NCBI GenBank assembly: GCA_023421075.1
Contig: JAEZUM010000002.1
Span: forward strand, 1-25,818
Direction: 5' to 3'
DNA from: Bacillota bacterium
Lineage (GTDB): Bacteria > Bacillota > Clostridia > Lachnospirales > Lachnospiraceae
DNA length: 25,818 bases
Position numbers and translations under genes: made by a program. Below the pieces are notes generated by a model. The model was not told the origin of the DNA, ran no database searches, and saw only the letters and a list, made by a program, of their open reading frames with translations. The first letter of the stretch is position 1. Every line of letters starts with the position of its first letter. Below are positions 6,763 through 12,877 of the stretch, one piece after another.

Positions 6763-8136
6763 TCACAGCTCTTCTCCGTTGCTTGAGATGACTTTTTTGA
6801 ACCAATCATAGCTTTTCTTCTTATATCGTGCCAGATCCTTCAGCTCTGTATCGCTACGGTTAACATAGATAAAGCCATAGCGCTTCTTCATCTCCCCTTG
6901 CGAGCTCAGAATATCAATCGGTCCCCAGGTTAAGAAACCCATGAGGTCTACTCCATCCTCAGCTACCGCATACCTTAATTGCTCCAGATGCTGCTTGAAA
7001 TAATCGATCCGGTAATCATCCTCCACGGTCTTGTTCTCGTTCAGGGTCTCATCGACACCGATTCCGCATTCAATCGTAAATACGGGAAGACGATAACGGT
7101 TATAAATCTCCTTCACGGTCAGTCGCAGACCAACCGGATCTATACTCCAACCCCATTCGGTCTGCTTCAGATACTCGTTTTTACTCGGATTCTGAAAAGC
7201 GCGCATTAAGACAGTAGCGCCGTCTTCTGCTTCGCCGGCTTGCACGGTCATTGATTGATAGTAGCTGTGAGCAAGGAAGTCCATCTTGGCCTCTCGTAAG
7301 TAGACGAGATCCCCCGGCAGTATCGGAGGAACAGCTTCTGCCTGCTCCCATTCATAGAGAAGATCGCCGGGGTACTCACCATTCGCAAAGATCTCAAGGG
7401 TCTGCTGATTATAACTGCGATCCGCCTTCTGAGCAGCAAGAATATCTTCCGGTCTCGGGCTTGTGGGATAGATCGGCATGTAATTTACCATGCCTCCGAC
7501 TCTTGCATGAGGAGCGAAGGTTCTGACCAGATGCCATACAGAAGCAGAAGCTAAGAACATGTGATGCATACAGGCTGCCTGATGTCTTTTTCTTTCGAGG
7601 GCTGATAGATTAGGAGGGAGTTGAAAGAGTGTTATGATAACTGCAGCGTTCTGTTCATTAAAGGGAATATAGTATTTCACACGAGTACCAAAGCGACGGA
7701 TAACCGCTTCGGCATAAGCCTGAAATGCGGTTAAGGTCTCTCTTTGACTCCAGCCTCCGTACTTGTTCATCAATGTGAGGGGCATATCGAAGTGATATAA
7801 GCACACCACCGGTTCGATATTGTGTTTTAACAGTTCATCAATAATCTTCTCATAAAATTGCAATCCTTTTTCATTAAGAGCTCCTTCTCCATCCGGTAAA
7901 ATACGTGCCCAACTGATGGAAAAACGATATGCGGTGAAGCCCATACCGGCTAAGAGAGCAATGTCCTCCTTATATCGGTGGTAAAAATCGATGGCAACCT
8001 TCCAATCAGAACCGGATTTTGTCTTTTCCTGTGCATCATAGACCGTTAATCCTTTTCCGTCCTCGTTCCAGGCACCTTCTGCCTGCATACTGGATACGGA
8101 ACCACCCCATAAAAAGTCCTTTGAAAATACACCCAT
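6763..8136 (-). CDS. Glycoside hydrolase family 1, 6-phospho-beta-glucosidase type
   Basis: A 457-residue GH1 TIM-barrel enzyme. The start at 8136 (MGVFSKDFLWGGSVSS) follows AAGGAGA at good spacing and gives the classical N-terminus. The acid/base is E161 in PFNEQN and the nucleophile is E356 in FTIECG, where the usual ITENG has N replaced by C. Near the C-terminus, SSQGEMKKRYG places S411, K418 and Y420 with the spacing of the phosphate-binding Ser/Lys/Tyr triad of 6-phospho-beta-glycosidases such as LacG. The substrate should therefore be a 6-phosphorylated beta-glucoside. It is first in a two-gene operon with the ROK kinase, which could make that phosphate ester. It is probably controlled by the divergent AraC-type regulator. 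Confidence 0.9.
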   Translation of the reverse strand: MGVFSKDFLWGGSVSSMQAEGAWNEDGKGLTVYDAQEKTKSGSDWKVAIDFYHRYKEDIALLAGMGFTAYRFSISWARILPDGEGALNEKGLQFYEKIIDELLKHNIEPVVCLYHFDMPLTLMNKYGGWSQRETLTAFQAYAEAVIRRFGTRVKYYIPFNEQNAAVIITLFQLPPNLSALERKRHQAACMHHMFLASASVWHLVRTFAPHARVGGMVNYMPIYPTSPRPEDILAAQKADRSYNQQTLEIFANGEYPGDLLYEWEQAEAVPPILPGDLVYLREAKMDFLAHSYYQSMTVQAGEAEDGATVLMRAFQNPSKNEYLKQTEWGWSIDPVGLRLTVKEIYNRYRLPVFTIECGIGVDETLNENKTVEDDYRIDYFKQHLEQLRYAVAEDGVDLMGFLTWGPIDILSSQGEMKKRYGFIYVNRSDTELKDLARYKKKSYDWFKKVISSNGEEL

Positions 8137-8181
8137 ACATTCATCTCCTTTTCTTATTGCTAAATTTATCAAATGGTTCTG

Positions 8182-8195
8182 TCTATTGTAATAGT
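8182..8195. promoter_or_regulatory. BlaI-operator-like dyad in the GH1/AraC divergent region
   Basis: The segment reads TCTATTGTAATAGT, and the stretch CTATTGTAATAGTA (8183-8196) matches one arm of the large BlaI-type operator at 17302-17315 over all 14 bases. It is itself a dyad (CTATT-gt-AATAG). It lies 46 bp upstream of the GH1 start codon, within the probable leader. Whether the BlaI-family protein of this window binds here is unknown. Confidence 0.4.
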
Positions 8196-8216
8196 AACAG
8201 GTTGCAGTTATAATAG

Positions 8217-8245
8217 TTGTAATATATTAAGGATATTGTTATTAT
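8217..8245 (+). promoter_or_regulatory. Putative promoter of the AraC-type regulator
   Basis: TTGTAA (8217-8222), a 17-bp spacer and TATTAT (8240-8245) make a reasonable sigma-A promoter, with transcription starting near 8252. The 145-bp divergent region is very AT-rich, so chance matches are possible. Confidence 0.4.
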
Positions 8246-8317
8246 TATAAGGTATAAAAATCATCATTTTTGGTAAATACCCGGGACCGGATAGAGGTCA
8301 TACGATAAGGAAGAGAG

Positions 8318-9016
8318 GTGAGGTCTGTGTCAAAGCGTGAGGCCGAGAATGCAATCAAGCAGATGCTGATGTCGGGTTACGGGCACTATTCCCGAGCGGA
8401 TGAACATAAGCTGATCACTGCGTTTCTGAAGGGAGATGCAACCGGGCTTAAGGAAAATCAACTGGATAACTATCCACTAGCCACTCAACCACTTCGGTCA
8501 ATCAAGAACAATCTGATTTGTGCGGTCGCCGTTATGTGCCGTTATGCAGCAGATCTCGGTGCGGATGATGAACGCTGTTATGCGTTAAGTGATTATTACA
8601 TCAATGATATTGAAGAGCATGTTGATGTTCACAATTGGAATAATGTAATACTGGAGATTGCCAGACACTATACAGAGCTTGTCCGAAACGGAAGGGAAGA
8701 GCAATATACCCTACCGATACGGCGGTCCATACGATATATCCATCATCACCTTTATGAACCATGCACCTTAAGCGAGGTGGCACAGGCGGTTGGACTTCAC
8801 CCGAATTATCTTTCGGCTCTATTTAAGACGGAGACGGGGGTCTCCATGTCCTGTTATATAAGGGAACTGAAGATGAGTGAAGCAAAGAATCTGCTGCAGG
8901 AGAAAACGCATTCGGTATCAGAAATTGCAGAAATGCTCGGTTATCACAGCTTATCCTACTTCTCGAAGACCTTTCATAATATTTATGGTTGTAGCCCAAG
9001 AGAATTAATGACATAA
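8318..9016 (+). CDS. AraC-family transcriptional regulator
   Basis: A 232-residue regulator with two C-terminal helix-turn-helix motifs (about residues 130-230): SIRYIHHHLYEPCTLSEVAQ/GLHPNYLSALFKTETG and SVSEIAEMLGYHSLSYFSKTF, closing with the family GCSPREL. The N-terminal part is all-helical (PLRSIKNNLICAVAVMCRYAADLGADDE...ALSDYYINDIEE) and lacks the cupin sugar-binding fold. This is a Firmicute subtype in which ligand sensing is not obvious. Both possible starts are GTG: 8318, or 8327 with AGGTGAGG closer to good spacing. It is divergent from the GH1-ROK operon, so local activation of beta-glucoside use is the likely role. The family is secure and the target is inferred. Confidence 0.88.
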   Translation: MRSVSKREAENAIKQMLMSGYGHYSRADEHKLITAFLKGDATGLKENQLDNYPLATQPLRSIKNNLICAVAVMCRYAADLGADDERCYALSDYYINDIEEHVDVHNWNNVILEIARHYTELVRNGREEQYTLPIRRSIRYIHHHLYEPCTLSEVAQAVGLHPNYLSALFKTETGVSMSCYIRELKMSEAKNLLQEKTHSVSEIAEMLGYHSLSYFSKTFHNIYGCSPRELMT

Positions 9017-9017
9017 A

Positions 9018-9055
9018 AAGACTGCTTTTCCTGAGATATCGGAAACAGCAGTCTT
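9018..9055. terminator. Bidirectional rho-independent terminator
   Basis: AAGACTGCT plus TTTCC pairs with GGAAA plus AGCAGTCTT around a short loop. On the minus strand the stem is followed by TTTTT, and on the plus strand by CTTAG. It ends the AraC gene (+) and the convergent DUF2087 gene (-). The 71 bp between it and 9127 hold a weak imperfect dyad and no gene. Confidence 0.75.
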
Positions 9056-9126
9056 CTTAGTGTGCCGTGTGACCAGCGAAGTTGGACCACGCCAGTCAGT
9101 GGGCTCACGTTCTATATTTCATTTGT

Positions 9127-9432
9127 TTATGGCAGCAGCTCCTCGATCAAAGGAGGCTCCTTCGATAACCAATACTTTGAGCCATCCGTAAAACGACATA
9201 ATAAACCGAGATTGATCAGTTCCCTGCGAAGCAGCCACTTGTCCTGAAAGGTATGGTTTGCTTCGATGATCTCGTTGATCTGTCTTTCGGTATAGGATAC
9301 ATCCGGTTCAAATTTGGTGGCAAGGTAGAATAAGGAAATAATCTTGTTTCGCCTCTTGGCTGGGAATAGGGTCAGACGACCCTCCGGATCTAGAAATTTA
9401 CTTATCTCTAAAAATAATTCTGTTATATTCAT
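9127..9432 (-). CDS. Free-standing DUF2087-domain protein
   Basis: A 101-residue protein that is essentially one DUF2087 domain, a small winged-helix-like module found at the C-terminus of some bacterial regulators. The typical pattern is visible: PAKRRNKIISLFYLATKFEP, Y-TERQINEII, then LLRRELINLGLLCR-TDGSKYWL. The start at 9432 is chosen for the GGAG eight bases upstream; in-frame ATGs further up would overlap the preceding gene. It follows the LuxR-HTH/DUF2087 gene by 38 bp in the same direction and shares its C-terminal domain. The pair could have arisen by domain duplication and may form a heteromer. The function of the domain is unknown. Confidence 0.75.
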   Translation of the reverse strand: MNITELFLEISKFLDPEGRLTLFPAKRRNKIISLFYLATKFEPDVSYTERQINEIIEANHTFQDKWLLRRELINLGLLCRFTDGSKYWLSKEPPLIEELLP

Positions 9433-9470
9433 AATAGTCTCCATCTTATACTTATAATAATTTCTTGCTT

Positions 9471-10226
9471 TTATCCCTTTACCCAATAGTCATGACAATC
9501 CTTCGATCGTTCCATGAAGCCATATTCGATCAGATATCTTCGAAGGGTTGGATAATCCTCATAGATATTCTGTAATATTATATTTACCTGCTTCTCCGGG
9601 TAGATTTTACCTTTTTCGAATTGTTCTATAATCTTTTGGAGGGTAACAATCTTCTTCTTTTCCTTCGCTGAGAAGACCTTGAGTCTTAGGGGAGAGAGAC
9701 TGGAGAAAACCGTGGAAAGAATCTTCTCACGCTCTTCCTTCGTGATGATATATCGATCATCCACCATCTTAGCACCATCGTGAATGGGGATCAGGCTGTC
9801 TTTATCACTGGATGGGGTTATAAATGCTAACTCGTAGAGTGTCAGATATAGCTTTGCCTGTTTGGCTTTCTCACGGAAGCTGAACTTTTGATGTCTTACC
9901 GTGGAGGGGGAGATACCAAGCTTCACAGCGATCTCCTGATCGGATAAGCCACGCTGTAATAATTCTAATAATTCCTTCTGTTTATCGGTAATGGTATTAT
10001 ATTTGCTCTCCATTCCAAGCAGCTGTCCAAACATGCTGCCATGCTCCTTCTCAACATGGAATACAATTGCCTTAGAGGCATCAAAGTAACGATCGCCATG
10101 ACGGAAAATCTCTCCGGTTTCATATACTTGGTCACACAGAAGGCAATGATAGGTCTTGGTGTCAGTATGATAACAATATCCTTGTTTTAGAACCTCAATC
10201 GGGTATTCATCAAAATTAATATTCAT
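9471..10226 (-). CDS. Zinc-finger / LuxR-type HTH / DUF2087 transcriptional regulator
   Basis: A 251-residue three-part regulator. Residues 1-65 contain C28-x2-C31 and H57-x4-H62, a plausible zinc site that could sense redox state or metals. Residues about 75-125 are a LuxR/GerE-type HTH (TDKQKELLELLQRGLSDQEIAVKLGISPSTVRHQ; only segments are quoted). Residues about 165-250 are a DUF2087 domain (LRLKVFSAKEKKKIVTLQKII...YPEKQVNIIL...LRRYLIEYGFMER). The start at 10226 has GGAGG at ideal spacing. It is divergent from the CoA-binding/RnfDC/CooS cluster, with a 23-bp dyad just upstream of its own start. It may control that cluster and itself. Regulation of the neighbours is inference from orientation. 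Confidence 0.8.
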   Translation of the reverse strand: MNINFDEYPIEVLKQGYCYHTDTKTYHCLLCDQVYETGEIFRHGDRYFDASKAIVFHVEKEHGSMFGQLLGMESKYNTITDKQKELLELLQRGLSDQEIAVKLGISPSTVRHQKFSFREKAKQAKLYLTLYELAFITPSSDKDSLIPIHDGAKMVDDRYIITKEEREKILSTVFSSLSPLRLKVFSAKEKKKIVTLQKIIEQFEKGKIYPEKQVNIILQNIYEDYPTLRRYLIEYGFMERSKDCHDYWVKG

Positions 10227-10237
10227 ATTGCCTCCGA

Positions 10238-10260
10238 ATGTTTATAAATATGATAAACAT
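10238..10260. promoter_or_regulatory. Operator-like palindrome upstream of the LuxR/DUF2087 gene
   Basis: Perfect 8-bp arms ATGTTTAT (10238-10245) and ATAAACAT (10253-10260) are separated by 7 bp, immediately upstream of the regulator's ribosome-binding site. A further GTTTATATAA lies close by at about 10272. This fits an autoregulatory site, but the region is AT-rich. Confidence 0.45.
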
Positions 10261-10285
10261 ATAATATAATAGTTTATATAAGATG

Positions 10286-10313
10286 TCAACATTAATTGAA
10301 AATTTGATATAAT
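10286..10313 (+). promoter_or_regulatory. Distal promoter candidate for the CoA-binding/RnfDC genes
   Basis: TCAACA (10286-10291), a 16-bp spacer and TATAAT (10308-10313). The -10 is perfect and the -35 matches consensus at four of six positions. It would give a leader of about 150 nt before 10470. Confidence 0.4.
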
Positions 10314-10407
10314 AACGATGTCTTTCATCTTACGGTGGATAAGTAAAATCATTCATCGTATGCGAAGAAGTCTGCGTAAAAGCAATTCTAAATTTTGATG
10401 GAAATAT

Positions 10408-10436
10408 TAGACAGAATGGTAGGTTCGGTGTATAAT
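10408..10436 (+). promoter_or_regulatory. Proximal sigma-A promoter that fixes the start at 10470
   Basis: TAGACA (10408-10413), exactly 17 bp and a perfect TATAAT (10431-10436). Transcription should begin near 10443. That excludes in-frame ATG codons upstream of it and leaves the ATG at 10470, which has GGGGG eight bases before it. Confidence 0.65.
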
Positions 10437-10469
10437 ATGAGGTATCAATTTATGAATGGGGGCTTTAGC

Positions 10470-10886
10470 ATGGCTAAGCTGTATAAGGGCTTTTTTAAGG
10501 ACAAGGATATCTTGTTCGTTGGGTACTCTTCAAGAAACAGTGCCTATTCAAAGGAAATCTATCAGGCATTCGTAAACAACCAGATGAAGGTATATCCCTA
10601 TAATAAGAAGGACAATGCTTCTTATGATGTAACGGTGTACAAAACATTGGAAGAGATGCCGGTAATGCCGAAGAGTGCATTTGTTTTGTTAAACAAAAGT
10701 AATGCCGCCAAGGCGGTAAAGGAACTCATCGATAAGGGAGTTCAAAGAATTTTATTTCGCATGGCAGATCAGGAGACTTTGGCAGAATGTGAGAGGGCCG
10801 GGGTGGAGGCAATAGTGGGTTGTCCTATGATGTTATATGGAACCGGATTACATAAGTTCCATGCCTTCTTAGCAGGAGTAAAATAA
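10470..10886 (+). CDS. CoA-binding-domain (Rossmann-like) protein
   Basis: A 138-residue single-domain protein of the CoA_binding_2/YccU type, a Rossmann-like fold that binds CoA or related nucleotides. Visible features are the opening strand and loop DILFVGYSSRNSAYSKEIYQ (replacing the usual GxSxxxxxxxY motif), YPYNKKD, TVYKTLEEMP, the loop VLLNKSNAAKAVKELIDKGV, and a closing GCPMMLY near the conserved Cys-Pro. The start follows the strong promoter at 10408-10436. Its stop codon TAA abuts the ATG of the RnfD-RnfC fusion with no gap, so the two are translationally coupled. It may bind a nucleotide cofactor or sense its level for the redox system downstream. No catalytic residues can be assigned. 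Confidence 0.75.
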   Translation: MAKLYKGFFKDKDILFVGYSSRNSAYSKEIYQAFVNNQMKVYPYNKKDNASYDVTVYKTLEEMPVMPKSAFVLLNKSNAAKAVKELIDKGVQRILFRMADQETLAECERAGVEAIVGCPMMLYGTGLHKFHAFLAGVK

Positions 10887-12659
10887 ATGACAACATTTCC
10901 TATGCTTCGAGTAAAGAAATCGAACGAGCATATGCTGTCGGATGTATTTAAGATATTAGCGCTGTATCATCTGCCGATATGGATCGAAGATCCTTCCCGG
11001 ATACTGCGCTTTATTTTACTTGTGGCAGTTGGGGGCATCATCGATCTTCTGTTTAGCCTGGTACGTTACAAAAAACTCTGGTGCTGTGCCTCAGGTACCG
11101 TAACAGCAGCCATTATCAGTATATTGACGGTAGGGACTCCCTTATGGGGGCAGCTTTTGGGTATTGTAATTGCAATTGTAATCGGAAAGCAATTGTGGGG
11201 AGGAACCGGTAAGAACATATTAAATCCGGCTATGGTTGGGCTGGTTCCGGTGATGCTGATCTTCCAGCTGCCACTGCCGGAATTCTCAAAGTCGTTCTTT
11301 TATCTTCCGGCGATCTTGTTGGGGCTACTATTCTTAAGAGTTCGTCCCTTTGCATCGTTAGGCTTCATGGTAGGTATGCTGGCAGGACTATATCTGAATC
11401 AGGAGCTGACCTTATGGAGTATCGTTACCTACGGCGTTCTATTCTGGGGAAGTATTATTATAACGGATCCGGTTACTGTTACTAGAAACCGGTTTGCAGG
11501 GATCGCTGCCGGCTTTCTGTCCGGTTTCGGAGGAATGATTTTTGATGTGGTACCGATAGCTGTACCACTTGGCATCCTGCTGCTTAATCTATTCTCGTCA
11601 GTTATCGAGACGGCAGCCGAGAGGAGCAGAGATGGACAGAAAGCTAGGATTACCATTCCAAAGGCAATTGGTGCTAAGAATTATAGCAAAAAGCTGATTG
11701 ACTTAACTCAGACAGAAGATCCTTTACCGACCACCGCGGATGAAATCGCGACTCTATCTTGCAAAGAGATCTTAAGCAGAATAAAGGGAAGTGAAATGTT
11801 TGGAATGGGAGGAGCAGCATTTCCTACCGGCCGTAAGCTTCAGACATTACTCGCCTCTAAGGAGGAGAAGTACTTCATAATCAACGGAGTGGAGTGTGAC
11901 CCCGGGTTGATGCATGATGCCTGGATCTTACGCAATTACACCGATGAGATTCGGAGGGGAATTGATTTAATCAGTAGATGTACAGAGTTCAAAGGGATCT
12001 ATCTCGCTGCAAAGGACATCGACGGATTAGATTATCCCGATTACATAAAGCTCTACCAGGTGAAGGATCTGTACCCGATTGGAGCGGAACGAATTCTGAT
12101 TTCAGAGATACTCGGCAAAAAACTGGATAATGATCAAATTCCGGCTGTCGGAGGTATTCTGGTATTGAATGTACAGACAGTCCATGCAATCTATCGAGCG
12201 GTGTACCTTAACAAAGCAGCAGACACAAGAATAATAACGGTAGCCGACCTTAGAGGGAGGACAGCAGAAATTGTACGTGTCAGGTTAGGAATGAAGCTTC
12301 GTGAGGTCACTCAGGCGGTATTTCCGGATGCGGTCAATATCTTCGTTGGTGGAGGGCTTATGCAGGCTTATCTTGCCGAAGAGGAGGCTGTCATCGACCA
12401 ATCCATTAACTTTATTGCAACCGGAGCTTATCCTGAATATAAGGAATCACCTCAATGTTCAAAATGCGGAAGCTGTATAAAAAGCTGCCCCAGTGGGTTG
12501 AAGGTGAACTTAATCGCTGATCTGGTAGATTTGGGAAAACCGGAGGAAGCGGAAAAGTATTATGTTAGTGAATGCATCAGTTGCGGCAGCTGCAGCTATT
12601 CCTGCCCTGCAGGCAGAAATCTGGCTGCCAGGGTAAAAGTTGCAAAAAATGCAATATAA
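10887..12659 (+). CDS. RnfD-RnfC fusion protein: membrane flavoprotein-like domain joined to a two-[4Fe-4S] electron-transfer domain
   Basis: A 590-residue protein joining two Rnf/Nqr modules. Residues about 20-245 are an RnfD/NqrB-type membrane domain with several hydrophobic helices, the GGTGKNILNPAMVG element (105-118) and ITDPVTVTRNR (192-202). I do not see the SGAT-type motif that carries covalent FMN in RnfD, and the domain is shorter than usual. Residues about 285-590 are RnfC-like: GMGGAAFPTGRKL (306-318), INGVECDPGLMHDAW, an SLBB-like stretch, then two ferredoxin clusters (C524, C527, C530, C534 and C563, C566, C569, C573). RnfC normally takes electrons from NADH. The N-terminal RnfC hammerhead is missing. 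RnfA, B, E and G are not in the window. The gene is coupled to the CoA-binding gene and followed by the CODH-like gene. I infer a compact membrane electron conduit serving that enzyme. Confidence 0.82.
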   Translation: MTTFPMLRVKKSNEHMLSDVFKILALYHLPIWIEDPSRILRFILLVAVGGIIDLLFSLVRYKKLWCCASGTVTAAIISILTVGTPLWGQLLGIVIAIVIGKQLWGGTGKNILNPAMVGLVPVMLIFQLPLPEFSKSFFYLPAILLGLLFLRVRPFASLGFMVGMLAGLYLNQELTLWSIVTYGVLFWGSIIITDPVTVTRNRFAGIAAGFLSGFGGMIFDVVPIAVPLGILLLNLFSSVIETAAERSRDGQKARITIPKAIGAKNYSKKLIDLTQTEDPLPTTADEIATLSCKEILSRIKGSEMFGMGGAAFPTGRKLQTLLASKEEKYFIINGVECDPGLMHDAWILRNYTDEIRRGIDLISRCTEFKGIYLAAKDIDGLDYPDYIKLYQVKDLYPIGAERILISEILGKKLDNDQIPAVGGILVLNVQTVHAIYRAVYLNKAADTRIITVADLRGRTAEIVRVRLGMKLREVTQAVFPDAVNIFVGGGLMQAYLAEEEAVIDQSINFIATGAYPEYKESPQCSKCGSCIKSCPSGLKVNLIADLVDLGKPEEAEKYYVSECISCGSCSYSCPAGRNLAARVKVAKNAI

Positions 12660-12667
12660 AATACGCT

Positions 12668-12718
12668 TGTGCCTGTGTAATTAAGTAAAATGAATACTTG
12701 ATTACATAGGCACATTTT
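12668..12718. terminator. Hairpin between the RnfDC fusion and the CODH-like gene
   Basis: TGTGCCTGTGTAAT (12668-12681) pairs with ATTACATAGGCACA (12701-12714) with one G-U, followed by TTTTG. The weak T-run suggests partial termination or mRNA stabilisation, so the CODH-like gene may be transcribed both by read-through and from its own promoter. The remaining gap to 12877 holds that promoter and no gene. Confidence 0.6.
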
Positions 12719-12807
12719 GCATTGAGATATGATAAAACTAATGTCATGCAATAGCGAATATCTAATTTCAGCAACTCCGATGCAATTAAGGTGTTGGGAT
12801 GCTAAAT

Positions 12808-12816
12808 TGGTATGAT
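12808..12816 (+). promoter_or_regulatory. Extended -10 promoter candidate of the CODH-like gene
   Basis: TGGTATGAT fits an extended -10 (TGn plus TATGAT); no good -35 is found at normal spacing. Transcription would start near 12823, giving a leader of about 55 nt with GGAGG before the ATG at 12878. Confidence 0.35.
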
Positions 12817-12877
12817 ATTTCTTTAAATGGACATATTAACTAGCGAAAAAATCAATACATTAAATGGAGGAGTTTAT

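Noticed and set aside
9056..9126. Imperfect dyad between the AraC terminator and the DUF2087 gene
   Set aside because: The arms match only in short blocks (GTGAC/GTCA, GCG/CGC). No gene or known element is recognisable, and the gap is short.
10395..10469. A longer N-terminus for the CoA-binding protein beginning at 10395
   Set aside because: A TAGACA-17-TATAAT promoter lies inside that stretch, and the ATG at 10470 has the better ribosome-binding site.
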